64,000 nt of DNA from Sphaerimonospora sp050942215 (GTDB lineage Bacteria > Actinomycetota > Actinomycetes > Streptosporangiales > Streptosporangiaceae), in contig NZ_CP192056.1 of the NCBI RefSeq assembly GCF_050942215.1, positions 2,170,001 to 2,234,000 of the forward strand, written 5' to 3'. Position numbers and translations under genes: made by a program. The notes below the pieces were generated by a model that was not told the DNA's origin, did no database searches, and saw only the letters and a program-made list of their open reading frames with translations. Of the stretch, positions 15,599-23,162 are shown in pieces (position 1 is the first letter of the stretch; every line of letters starts with the position of its first letter).

Positions 15599-16705
15599 AT
15601 GCCGGATCCGATCGAGGTACGGAAAGTCGCCATCGAGAGCGTCACCGACGCTTCGGGGCTCGCGCGGCTCATCGACGACGGGGTGATCGAGGCCGACCGG
15701 GTGCTGGCGGTGATCGGCAAGACCGAGGGCAACGGCGGCGTCAACGACTACACCCGGATCCTGGCCGACCGCGCCTTCCGCGAGGTGCTCATCGCCAGGG
15801 GCACCCGTACCCCCGAAGAGGTGGCCCAGGTGCCGCTCGTCTGGTCCGGCGGCACCGACGGCGTGCTCAGCCCGCATGCGACGATCTTCGCGACCGTCGA
15901 CCCGGCCGAGGCCGTACAGACCGACGAGCCGCGCCTGAGCGTCGGCGTGGCGATGAGCGAGGTCCTCCTGCCCGAGGACATCGGCAGGCCCGCGATGGTG
16001 GAGAAGGTCGCCGCCGGGGTACGGGAGGCCATGAAGATCGCCGGGATCGACGACCCGGCCGACGTGCACTACGTGCAGACCAAGACGCCGCTGCTCACGC
16101 TCGCCACGATCACCGACGCGAAGGAGCGCGGCCAGACGGTCGTCACCGAGGACACGCTCAAGTCGATGGACATCTCCAACTCCACCACCGCCCTCGGCAT
16201 CGCCGTCGCGCTCGGGGAGATCGAGATGCCGGCGGCCGAGCAGATCCACAGCGACCTGTCGCTCTACTCGTCGGTCGCGTCGTGCTCCAGCGGCGTGGAG
16301 CTCGACCGCGCGCAGATCGTGGTGGTCGGCAACGTGCGCGGCATCGGCGGCCGCTACCGCGCGGGGCACTCGGTCATGAGGGACGCCCTCGACACCGACG
16401 GTCTCTGGGAGGCCGTCCGCGGCGCCGGCATCGAGCTGCCGGAGCGTCCGCACCCGAGCGACCTCGGCGGCCGGCTGGTCAACCTGTTCCTCAAGTGCGA
16501 GGCCGACCCGTCCGGACGGGTGCGCGGCCGCCGCAACATCATGCTCGACGACTCCGACGTGCACTGGCATCGGCAGATCAAGGCCACTGTCGGCGGTGTC
16601 GTGGCGAGCGTGACCGGCGACCCGGCGGTATTCGTCTCGGTGGCGGCCGTCCACCAGGGCCCCTCCGGCGGTGGCCCGGTCATCGCCATCGCCGACCTCG
16701 GCTGA
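15599..16705 (+). CDS. Ring-opening amidohydrolase (barbiturase / cyanuric acid hydrolase family)
   Basis: 368 aa, canonical length for the three-fold repeated barbiturase/AtzD fold. The three Lys-Ser pairs are visible: VIGKTEGNGG with WSGGTDG, YVQTKTPLL with ASCSSGVEL, and HRQIKATVGG with GPSGGGPVIAI. The enzyme opens cyclic amides such as barbiturate or cyanuric acid; which one cannot be told. The ATG at 15599 follows GGTGGAGG. The frame is open upstream through the carbamate kinase remnant, but the enzyme fold starts here. No downstream ureidomalonase or biuret hydrolase is adjacent. Confidence 0.9.
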   Translation: MPDPIEVRKVAIESVTDASGLARLIDDGVIEADRVLAVIGKTEGNGGVNDYTRILADRAFREVLIARGTRTPEEVAQVPLVWSGGTDGVLSPHATIFATVDPAEAVQTDEPRLSVGVAMSEVLLPEDIGRPAMVEKVAAGVREAMKIAGIDDPADVHYVQTKTPLLTLATITDAKERGQTVVTEDTLKSMDISNSTTALGIAVALGEIEMPAAEQIHSDLSLYSSVASCSSGVELDRAQIVVVGNVRGIGGRYRAGHSVMRDALDTDGLWEAVRGAGIELPERPHPSDLGGRLVNLFLKCEADPSGRVRGRRNIMLDDSDVHWHRQIKATVGGVVASVTGDPAVFVSVAAVHQGPSGGGPVIAIADLG

Positions 16706-16713
16706 CGCCGCTC

Positions 16714-16747
16714 CCGGGTCGTGGCCGCGGCGCCGGCCGCGACCCGG
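16714..16747 (+). terminator. Hairpin terminator after the amidohydrolase
   Basis: Arms 16714-16727 and 16734-16747 pair over 14 bp with a single G-U wobble and a 6-nt loop, starting 9 nt after the stop codon. Confidence 0.7.
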
Positions 16748-16900
16748 CATCGGTACGGCTCGGCGCCGCGCGGCATCGGCGTTCCGGGATCTCATGCCGT
16801 GCGATTCAGAGCGGTGCGCCGGCATGCGCGGCGACACGGGCGGATTCGGGGACGGCGGGAGGCGGCCCGCGGGCCTGCTTCGACCTCCGGGCCGGGCCGG

Positions 16901-17332
16901 TCAGAACGCCGGCAGGTCGGCCCACCGGGTGATCGTGCCGGACCGGTCGTCGGTGCCGCACCGGGTGGCCAGCGCCTTGACGACGGCTGTGCCGCACTCG
17001 TACTCCTTCGACGGCTGCGCCGGGGGCGATGCCGCGGCCGAGCTGGAGACCTCGACGCGCATGACGGTGCGCACACCATGGCGGTGCAGCGAAACACGCA
17101 GCCTGATCGGGGGCAGGCCGTGCAGGATGCCGTCGGTGACCAGTTCGGAGATCACCAGCAGGGCCTCCTGCGCCGCCGGCCTCGGGATTCCCCAGGCCGC
17201 CAGCACACCCTGCACGTGGCGGCGTATCGTCGCGGCCGCCCGGAGCACACGCGGCACCAGCGTCGTGTATTCACGGTCGGGCGGCGGCTCTGCGTTGACA
17301 CCTGAACGGTCCGTGATCTGGACGTTCATCAT
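16901..17332 (-). CDS. Degenerate ATP-binding (RsbW/HATPase_c-like) regulator
   Basis: 143 aa, the size of the serine-kinase anti-sigma ATPases that abound in actinomycetes. The layout fits: an N-terminal RRHVQGVLAAWGIPRPAAQEALLVISELVTDGILHG region containing the N box, then a strand and a C-terminal GTAVVKALATRCG helix. The N-box Asn is replaced by Asp (ELVTD in place of ELVTN) and the DxGxG loop is absent (VEVSSSAAAS instead), so ATP binding is doubtful. The ATG at 17332 was chosen for a GAGGAGG site upstream. It may act as a protein-binding regulator or be decaying. No DUF397 or Xre partner is adjacent. Confidence 0.7.
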   Translation of the reverse strand: MMNVQITDRSGVNAEPPPDREYTTLVPRVLRAAATIRRHVQGVLAAWGIPRPAAQEALLVISELVTDGILHGLPPIRLRVSLHRHGVRTVMRVEVSSSAAASPPAQPSKEYECGTAVVKALATRCGTDDRSGTITRWADLPAF

Positions 17333-17626
17333 CGCTGCCTCCTCGCCCCTGCCGCGGGTGGGTGTCCGGCGGGCGGTTCTCAAAACTGTCCATACTGAAC
17401 GCTAGGGATCCGCGGTCTGATCGGCTATCCGTGCGGCGAGGTCCGCTATCCGGATAGCGAACGGCGCGAGGGTCACGCCGTGCGGCCGTGCATCCGTGCG
17501 GCGGACTCCGGCGACCCGCGGCCCGGCACGGCCTACGCCATGGACTCCTCCTCGGCCCTGCGATGTGTCCGGATCCCCGCTCGGCGACGGACAGGCCTTG
17601 TCCGGCACTCCCTAGGATGGGGAAGC
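17333..17626. promoter_or_regulatory. Divergent promoter region with 16-bp palindrome at 17444-17459
   Basis: 294 bp between the ATPase-like and SseB-like genes. CGCTATCCGGATAGCG (17444-17459) is a perfect palindrome, and a half site CTATCCG lies 20 bp to the left. Its centre TATCCGGATA recurs at 6407. A TAGGAT box at 17613-17618 fits a leaderless promoter for the gene at 17627. A 68-codon leftward frame here shows no convincing protein. Confidence 0.45.
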
Positions 17627-18205
17627 GTGCCAGTGATTCCGCGACCTATGCGCCCTGACGACGACGGCGGCACCGACGAGGCGGTCGCCTCGGCCCTGGC
17701 CGGGCTCCAGGCCGGTACGGCCACGGCCGCCGACGTGCTGGCCGCCCTCGCCGAGGCCAGGCTGCTGGTGCCCGTGGTGGCGCTGCTGACCGAGGCTGAG
17801 GTCGGGGAACACGGCCTGCGCCAGGAGAAGGAGAGCGAGATGGCGCTCCCCAAGCTGGTCGGCAAGGACGGCAGGGAGGCGGTGCTGGCCTTCACCGGGG
17901 TCGATCCGATGAAGAGATGGCGCCAGGACGCCCGGCCCGTGCAGGCGACGGCCCCGCAGGTGTGCCAGGCCGCCCGGCACGAGCAGGCCGCCGCGGTGGT
18001 CGTCGACGTCGCGGGCCCGGTCCCGTTCGTGATCGAGGGCGGCATGCTGCGGGCGCTCTCGCTGGTCGAGGAGGCCAGACGCGATCCCACGGCGCTCGAC
18101 CGCCTCGCCGATGCCGTGCCGGACGCGACCGTCGCCAGGATCCAGACGGGCGACGAGGCCGGACGTGCCAGGAGGCGGTGGTGGGGGAGGCGGAGCCGTC
18201 GCTAG
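17627..18205 (+). CDS. SseB-family protein
   Basis: 192 aa soluble protein. The SseB N-terminal domain signature is present: ALAEARLLVPVVAL, then MALPKLVGKDGREAVLAFTGVDPMKRW, and ATAAPQVCQAA-like packing followed by VVDVAGPVPFVI. A very basic C-terminus (RARRRWWGRRSRR) ends the chain. In E. coli SseB is implicated in serine sensitivity; in actinobacteria these proteins are of unknown function, sometimes near type VII secretion. The GTG at 17627 has TAGGAT 8 nt upstream and no ribosome site. Confidence 0.85.
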   Translation: MPVIPRPMRPDDDGGTDEAVASALAGLQAGTATAADVLAALAEARLLVPVVALLTEAEVGEHGLRQEKESEMALPKLVGKDGREAVLAFTGVDPMKRWRQDARPVQATAPQVCQAARHEQAAAVVVDVAGPVPFVIEGGMLRALSLVEEARRDPTALDRLADAVPDATVARIQTGDEAGRARRRWWGRRSRR

Positions 18206-18215
18206 TGTCAGCGGC

Positions 18216-18881
18216 GTGACTCCCCTCATCGTCGCGGGCGTCTCGGCGTCGGGGCTGGTCGCCGGGGCGTATGTCCGGGTTTTCGCCGGCGGATTCGGCC
18301 CGGTCGGACGGCCCGGGGAGGTCCGGGAGGCCGTCGGCGTCGCGGTGCGGACCCCGCCCGTGCCCCGCTCGCCCTACATCGCGGAGGCGGCGACGGCGCT
18401 GGCGGCCGCCCTGCTGGTCTGGCGGATGGCCGGTGCCGGCGGCTGGGTCATAGCGGCCTGGTCGTACGCGATCGTGATCGGTGTCGCGCTCGCCCTGATC
18501 GACTGGCGGACCCTGCGGCTGCCCGACGTGATCACGCTGCCGTCCTATCCGGTGCTGCTGGCCCTGCTCGCCCCGTCCGGCAGGCTGTCCGGGGCGCTCG
18601 CGGCCGCGGCCGCCTTCGCCTGTCTCTACGCGGTGATGTGGTTCGCCCGTCCCACCGGCATCGGTCTCGGCGATGTCAAGCTGGCCGGGCTGATCGGCCT
18701 GCTGACCGGTGCGATCGGGGTGCGGACGACGGTCGCGGCGGGCATGGGCGGCTTCCTGCTCGGCGCGCTCTACGCGGTGGCCCTGCTGGTCACCGGCCGG
18801 GCGACACGCAAGAGCGAGTTTCCGTTCGGGCCGTTCATGCTCGTGGGCGCGCTCGCGGCGGCGGCCCTGCCCCTGGAATGA
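18216..18881 (+). CDS. Prepilin peptidase (type IV leader peptidase, A24 family)
   Basis: 221 aa with about six or seven hydrophobic helices. The two catalytic aspartates are in ALIDWRTLRLPD and in GIGLGDVKLAG (the GxGD motif). No N-terminal methylase or zinc-cysteine domain is present, so this is the short processing-only form used for Flp/Tad-type pilins in actinobacteria. It sits immediately before aroC, a conserved arrangement in this phylum. TAGTGT 7 nt before the GTG, overlapping the preceding stop, suggests its own leaderless promoter. Confidence 0.92.
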   Translation: MTPLIVAGVSASGLVAGAYVRVFAGGFGPVGRPGEVREAVGVAVRTPPVPRSPYIAEAATALAAALLVWRMAGAGGWVIAAWSYAIVIGVALALIDWRTLRLPDVITLPSYPVLLALLAPSGRLSGALAAAAAFACLYAVMWFARPTGIGLGDVKLAGLIGLLTGAIGVRTTVAAGMGGFLLGALYAVALLVTGRATRKSEFPFGPFMLVGALAAAALPLE

Positions 18882-18929
18882 CTGTGTCTGGTGACGGTGC
18901 AGTCGGGTGCTCATGGAAGACTTGTCGTC

Positions 18930-20108
18930 ATGTTGCGTTGGTTGACCGCCGGGGAGTCCCACGGCCCCGAACTCGTCGCGATCCTTGAAGGCCTGCCCGC
19001 GGGTGTGGAGGTGACGACCGCCCAGATCGACGAGGCACTGCGGCGGCGGCGCCTCGGCTACGGCCGGGGGGCACGGATGAAGTTCGAGCAGGACGCGGTG
19101 ACCATCTGCGGTGGCGTGCGGCACGGCCGCACCCTCGGCTCTCCGGTCGCCGTCCGCATCGGCAACACCGAGTGGCCGAAGTGGGAGCTCGTGATGGCGG
19201 CCGACCCCGTCGACCCGGCCGCTCTGGACGGGCTCGCGCGCAACGCGCCCAGGTCACGGCCCCGCCCCGGCCACGCGGACCTGGCCGGCATGCAGAAGTA
19301 CGGCTTCGACGACGCCAGGCCGGTGCTCGACCGGGCCAGCGCCCGGGAGACGGCGGCAAGGGTGGCGCTCGGCCAGATTGCGCGTGCCTTCCTCAAGCAG
19401 GCCGTCGGCGTCGACATCGTCAGCCACGTCGTGTCCATCGGCGCGGCGAGCGCCCCGCGTGACGTGCTTCCCGGTCCCGGCGACATGGCGGTGGTCGACG
19501 CCGACCCGGTGCGCTGCGTGGACCCGGACGCGAGCGCGGCGATGGTCGCCGAGATCGACAAGGCGCACAAGGACGGAGACACGCTGGGCGGCGTGGTCGA
19601 GGTCGTCGCCTACGGCCTGCCGCCGGGTCTGGGCAGCTACGCCCAGTGGGACCGGCGGCTCGACGCGCGCCTGGCCGCCGCGCTGATGGGCATCCAGGCG
19701 ATCAAGGGCGTGGCCGTCGGCGACGGTTTCGAGACCGCGCGCCGCCCGGGCTCGCGTGCCCACGACGAGATCGAGAACACCCCGGAGGGCGTGCGCCGGA
19801 TCACCAACCGGGCCGGTGGGATCGAGGGCGGCATGACCAACGGCGAGCCGCTGCGGGTCAGCGCGGCGATGAAGCCGATCTCCACCGTGCCCCGCGCGCT
19901 GGCCACGGTCGACGTGCTGACGGGGGAGGCGGCCAAGGCCCACCACGAGCGATCCGACGTGTGCGCGGTGCCGGCCGCCGCGATCGTCGCCGAGGCGATG
20001 GTGGCGCTGGTGCTGGCCGACGCGGTGGCCGAGAAGTTCGGCGGCGACTCCGTCGAGGAGGTCGCACGCAACCTCGCGGGCTACCTGTCATCCCTTGTGA
20101 TCAAATAA
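18930..20108 (+). CDS. aroC: Chorismate synthase
   Basis: 392 aa. Family signatures are MLRWLTAGESHGPEL at the start, the GARMKFEQD region, RSRPRPGHADLAGMQKY and RASARETAARVALG, and near the end NRAGGIEGGMTNGEPLRV. It converts 5-enolpyruvylshikimate-3-phosphate to chorismate with reduced FMN. It is the first gene of aroC-aroK-aroB-aroQ. The ATG at 18930 matches where family similarity begins; the frame extends 13 codons further with no homology. Confidence 0.98.
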   Translation: MLRWLTAGESHGPELVAILEGLPAGVEVTTAQIDEALRRRRLGYGRGARMKFEQDAVTICGGVRHGRTLGSPVAVRIGNTEWPKWELVMAADPVDPAALDGLARNAPRSRPRPGHADLAGMQKYGFDDARPVLDRASARETAARVALGQIARAFLKQAVGVDIVSHVVSIGAASAPRDVLPGPGDMAVVDADPVRCVDPDASAAMVAEIDKAHKDGDTLGGVVEVVAYGLPPGLGSYAQWDRRLDARLAAALMGIQAIKGVAVGDGFETARRPGSRAHDEIENTPEGVRRITNRAGGIEGGMTNGEPLRVSAAMKPISTVPRALATVDVLTGEAAKAHHERSDVCAVPAAAIVAEAMVALVLADAVAEKFGGDSVEEVARNLAGYLSSLVIK

Positions 20109-20125
20109 CACAATAAGGTCTGATC

Positions 20126-20659
20126 ATGAATTCACTCGTGGTCCTCATCGGCCCGCCGGGCTCGGGGAAATCCACGGTCGGGCGGCTGCTGGCCGACCAT
20201 CTCGGCGTGCCGTTCCGCGACACCGACAGCGATGTCGAGGCCGTCGCGGGCAAGCCGGTGAGCGATATCTTCGTCGAGGACGGCGAGGCCCGGTTCCGCG
20301 AACTGGAGGCGGCGGCCGTACGGGAGGCCGTGACCGGCCACGAGGGGGTGCTGTCGCTGGGCGGCGGCGCGATCCTGCACGAGCCGACCCAGGAGTTGCT
20401 CGCCGGTCGCCGGGTCGTCTATCTGCGGGTGGGGCTCGACCAGGCGGTCAAGCGGGTGGGTCTCGCCACGGCCAGGCCGCTGCTGGTGCTCAACCCGCGC
20501 AGCCGGCTCAGGAAGCTGATGGAGGAGCGGCGCCCGATCTACGAGCGCCTCGCCGCGATCACGGTCGCCACCGACGATCGCGAGCCCGAGGAGATCGCCG
20601 CCCAGATCGCCGCTGAGATCGCCGCCGAGACGACGGCGGAAGAGACGGGGGAGCTGTGA
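20126..20659 (+). CDS. aroK: Shikimate kinase
   Basis: 177 aa. Walker A GPPGSGKST spans residues 9-17. The shikimate-binding Asp-rich segment RDTDSDVEA and LSLGGGAI are both present, as is the lid Arg region TARPLL. It phosphorylates shikimate at O3. The Ala/Glu-rich tail (IAAEIAAETTAEETGEL) is an extra low-complexity extension. The stop overlaps the aroB start by 4 bp (GTGA). Confidence 0.97.
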   Translation: MNSLVVLIGPPGSGKSTVGRLLADHLGVPFRDTDSDVEAVAGKPVSDIFVEDGEARFRELEAAAVREAVTGHEGVLSLGGGAILHEPTQELLAGRRVVYLRVGLDQAVKRVGLATARPLLVLNPRSRLRKLMEERRPIYERLAAITVATDDREPEEIAAQIAAEIAAETTAEETGEL

Positions 20660-21732
20660 GCACGACGCGCATCACGGTGCGGGGCGACAACCCCTACGAC
20701 GTCGTGGTCGGCACCGGCGTGCTGGGTGAGCTGCCGGGTCTGCTGGGCGGCGGGGTACGGACCGTGGCGGTGGTTCACCCGGCCGGGCTGCCGGAGATCG
20801 CCCGCCCGGTGTGCGGCGCGCTGGAGACGGCCGGGTTCGAGGTGATCCCGCTGCCGGTGCCGGACGGCGAGGAGGCCAAGAACGTCGACGTCGCGGCCGG
20901 GCTGTGGTCGGCACTCGGACGGTACGGCGTGACCAGGTCGGACGCGATCGTCGGCGTCGGCGGGGGTGCGACCACCGACCTCGCCGGCTTCGTGGCCGCG
21001 ACCTGGCTGCGCGGCGTGCGGGTGGCGCTGGTCCCGACCACGCTGCTCGCCATGGTCGACGCCGCGGTCGGCGGCAAGACCGGGATCAACACCCCCGAGG
21101 GCAAGAACCTCGTCGGGGTCTTCCATCCGCCGGCGGGTGTGCTGTGCGACCTGGCCACGCTGGTGAGCGTGCCGCGCCTCGACTACGTCGCCGGCCTCGC
21201 CGAGATCATCAAGGGCGGGTTCATCGCCGATCCGACGATCCTCACGTTGATCGAGGCGGATCCGGCGGGCGCCTGCACCCCGGAGGGCGAGCACACCCGG
21301 CGGCTCATCGAGCGGAAGATCCAGGTCAAGGCCGACGTCGTCGGAGCCGATCTGCGCGAGAGCGGCCTGCGGGAGATCCTCAACTACGGGCACACGCTGG
21401 CCCACGCCATCGAGCGGGTGGAGGACTACCGCATCCGGCACGGCGAGGCCGTCTCCATCGGCCTCGTCTACGCGGCGGAGCTGTCCCGGCTGGACGGCAG
21501 GATCGGCCAGGACGTGGTCGACCGCACCCGCTCGATCCTGGAGTCGGTCGGGCTGCCCACGTCGTACCGGAGGGACGCGTGGCCGCACCTGCGCGATCAC
21601 ATGCGGGTGGACAAGAAGGCGCGCGGCGCGAAGCTGCGGTTCGTCGTGCTCGACGGGATCGCCCAGGTCTCCCGGCTGGAGGACCCGGCCGAGGAGCTGC
21701 TGGAGGCCGCGTACGGGGAGGTCTCGCGTTGA
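20656..21732 (+). CDS. aroB: 3-Dehydroquinate synthase
   Basis: 358 aa, full length. NAD and metal-binding features: VGGGATTDLAGFVAATWLRG, VPTTLLAMVDAAVGGKTGIN, and the metal ligands in LAEIIKGGF (Glu), LNYGHTLAHAIE and RHGEAVSIG (His). It makes 3-dehydroquinate from DAHP, the second step of the pathway. It is translationally coupled to aroK. The stop codon lies within the first of four short repeats that lead to aroQ. Confidence 0.98.
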   Translation: MSTTRITVRGDNPYDVVVGTGVLGELPGLLGGGVRTVAVVHPAGLPEIARPVCGALETAGFEVIPLPVPDGEEAKNVDVAAGLWSALGRYGVTRSDAIVGVGGGATTDLAGFVAATWLRGVRVALVPTTLLAMVDAAVGGKTGINTPEGKNLVGVFHPPAGVLCDLATLVSVPRLDYVAGLAEIIKGGFIADPTILTLIEADPAGACTPEGEHTRRLIERKIQVKADVVGADLRESGLREILNYGHTLAHAIERVEDYRIRHGEAVSIGLVYAAELSRLDGRIGQDVVDRTRSILESVGLPTSYRRDAWPHLRDHMRVDKKARGAKLRFVVLDGIAQVSRLEDPAEELLEAAYGEVSR

Positions 21733-21796
21733 GAGGGATCTCTCGCTGAGGAAGGTGGCCCGTTGAGGAGGACGGCTCGTTGAGAGAGGTGGCACG
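21727..21796 (+). repeat. Four reiterated 17-19-bp units, each with a ribosome-site-like core, between aroB and aroQ
   Basis: Units start at 21727, 21744, 21761 and 21778 (17, 17, 17 and 19 bp). Each begins CG(T/C)TGAG and continues with a purine run (GAGAGGG, GAGGAAGG, GAGGAGG, GAGAGAGG). The first contains the aroB stop; the last serves as ribosome site for the aroQ GTG at 21797. Confidence 0.75.
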
Positions 21797-22231
21797 GTGA
21801 GGCAGGTGCTCGTGCTGAACGGCCCGAACCTGGGGCGGCTCGGCAGCAGGGAGCCCGATGTGTACGGCGCGCAGACCTTCGAGGACCTGGCGGCCCTGTG
21901 CCGGGAGACCGGCCGCGAGCTGGGCCTTTCCGTGGAGGTGCGGCAGACCGACGACGAGGCCGAGATGGTGTCGTGGATCCACGAGGCCGCCGACAGCCGT
22001 ACGCCCGTCGTGCTCAACCCGGCCGCGTTCACGCACTACTCCTACGCCCTGCGCGACGCGATCGCGCAGCGTACGGCGCCGCTGGTCGAGGTGCACATCT
22101 CGAATCCGAACGCCCGCGAGGAGTTCCGCCACACCTCGGTCGTGGCGGCGGTGGCGACCGGGACGATCGCCGGGTTCGGCATGCGCTCCTACGAGCTGGC
22201 GCTGCGCGCGATCGCGGATGCCGCTGAATAA
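21797..22231 (+). CDS. aroQ: Type II 3-dehydroquinate dehydratase
   Basis: 144 aa, dodecameric type II enzyme. LVLNGPNLGRLGSREPDVYG carries the catalytic Tyr; VVLNPAAFTHYSYALRDAI and VEVHISNPNAREEFRHTSVV carry the conserved Asn and His. It interconverts 3-dehydroquinate and 3-dehydroshikimate. It is the last ar-operon gene here; aroE is not in the operon, and no prolidase or efp gene follows as often seen in relatives. Confidence 0.97.
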   Translation: MRQVLVLNGPNLGRLGSREPDVYGAQTFEDLAALCRETGRELGLSVEVRQTDDEAEMVSWIHEAADSRTPVVLNPAAFTHYSYALRDAIAQRTAPLVEVHISNPNAREEFRHTSVVAAVATGTIAGFGMRSYELALRAIADAAE

Positions 22232-22263
22232 CATAACGCTGAATCGATGTTCAGGGCGGAGCG

Positions 22264-23028
22264 ATGGGTTACAGGTCGTACGTCGCGGTCGGGGACAGCT
22301 TCACCGAGGGGCTGAACGACCCCGGTCTCGACGGGACGTCGGAGTTTCGCGGATGGGCCGATCGGGTGGCCGAGCGGCTGGCCCGGATCGAGCCGGGTTT
22401 CCGGTACGCCAACCTGGCGGTGCGCGGCCGGCTGCTCGACCAGATCGTCGAGGATCAGGTGCCGGAGGCCGTCCGGTCGGCCCCCGATCTGGTCAGCCTG
22501 TGCGCGGGCGGCAACGATCTGCTCCGGCCGGGCAGCGATCCCGACCGGATGGCCAAGAAGCTGGCCGCGGCCGTACGCGACCTGCGCGCCACCGGCGCCG
22601 ACGTGGTGCTGTTCACCGGGGTCGATCCGCGCGACACGCCGATCATGCGCCGGGCACGCGGTAAGTTCGCCGTCTTCTACCTGCACATACGCTCGATCTC
22701 CGATCTGTACGGCTGCCGCCTGGTCGACCAGTGGTCGATGCAGGGGCTGCGGGACTGGCGGGCGTGGAGCGAGGACCGGCTGCACATGAACGCCGAGGGG
22801 CACCGGCTGGTCGCGGCGAAGATGCTCGACGTGCTGGGTGTGCCCGCCGACGACGACTGGCGCAAGACCTGGCCCCCGCGCGAGCGGGTGGACCCCCGGG
22901 CCAGGCGCCGGGAGGACGCGCGCTGGGTCAGGGAGCACCTCGGCCCCTGGATCGGCCGCAGGCTCCGTGGCCGGTCCTCCGGCGACGGTCTCGACCCCAA
23001 GCGCCCGGACCTCACCCCCCTCGCGTGA
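22264..23028 (+). CDS. SGNH/GDSL-family hydrolase
   Basis: 254 aa without signal peptide. Block I is YVAVGDSFTEGLND with the catalytic Ser; block II Gly is in NLAVRGRLLDQIV; block III is LCAGGNDLL; the Asp-x-x-His of block V is EDRLHMNAEGHRLVA. These enzymes hydrolyse esters on lipids, acetylated sugars or acyl-CoAs; the cytoplasmic location suggests a housekeeping thioesterase or deacetylase. The C-terminus is basic (ARRREDARWVREHLG, GRRLRGR). Its stop codon lies inside the first copy of a 53-bp repeat. Confidence 0.88.
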   Translation: MGYRSYVAVGDSFTEGLNDPGLDGTSEFRGWADRVAERLARIEPGFRYANLAVRGRLLDQIVEDQVPEAVRSAPDLVSLCAGGNDLLRPGSDPDRMAKKLAAAVRDLRATGADVVLFTGVDPRDTPIMRRARGKFAVFYLHIRSISDLYGCRLVDQWSMQGLRDWRAWSEDRLHMNAEGHRLVAAKMLDVLGVPADDDWRKTWPPRERVDPRARRREDARWVREHLGPWIGRRLRGRSSGDGLDPKRPDLTPLA

Positions 23029-23140
23029 TCTTGCAGTTGCTCGCACGGATGCCCGCCGACCTGCCGAAATCCCTTCCGTGATCTTGCAGTTGCTCGCACT
23101 CATGTCCTCTGGCCAGCGGAAATCCCTTTCGTGATCTTGT
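23025..23140 (+). repeat. Direct array of a 53-bp intergenic repeat (two units and a stub)
   Basis: The core GTGATCTTGCA-N4-CTCGCA occurs at 23025-23045 and 23078-23098, and its first nine bases again at 23131, each exactly 53 bp apart. The 32-bp spacers also resemble each other (both end GAAATCCCTT plus two or three pyrimidines). The same core and period return in mirrored form at 27811-28050. A period of 53 is not a multiple of three, so it is not coding. Confidence 0.9.
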
Positions 23141-23162
23141 ATGGGCGACCTAAGATGCGATC

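Noticed and set aside
17402..17608. 68-codon leftward ORF in the SseB promoter region
   Set aside because: It has low-complexity composition, covers the 16-bp palindrome, and its end resembles no family; likely chance.
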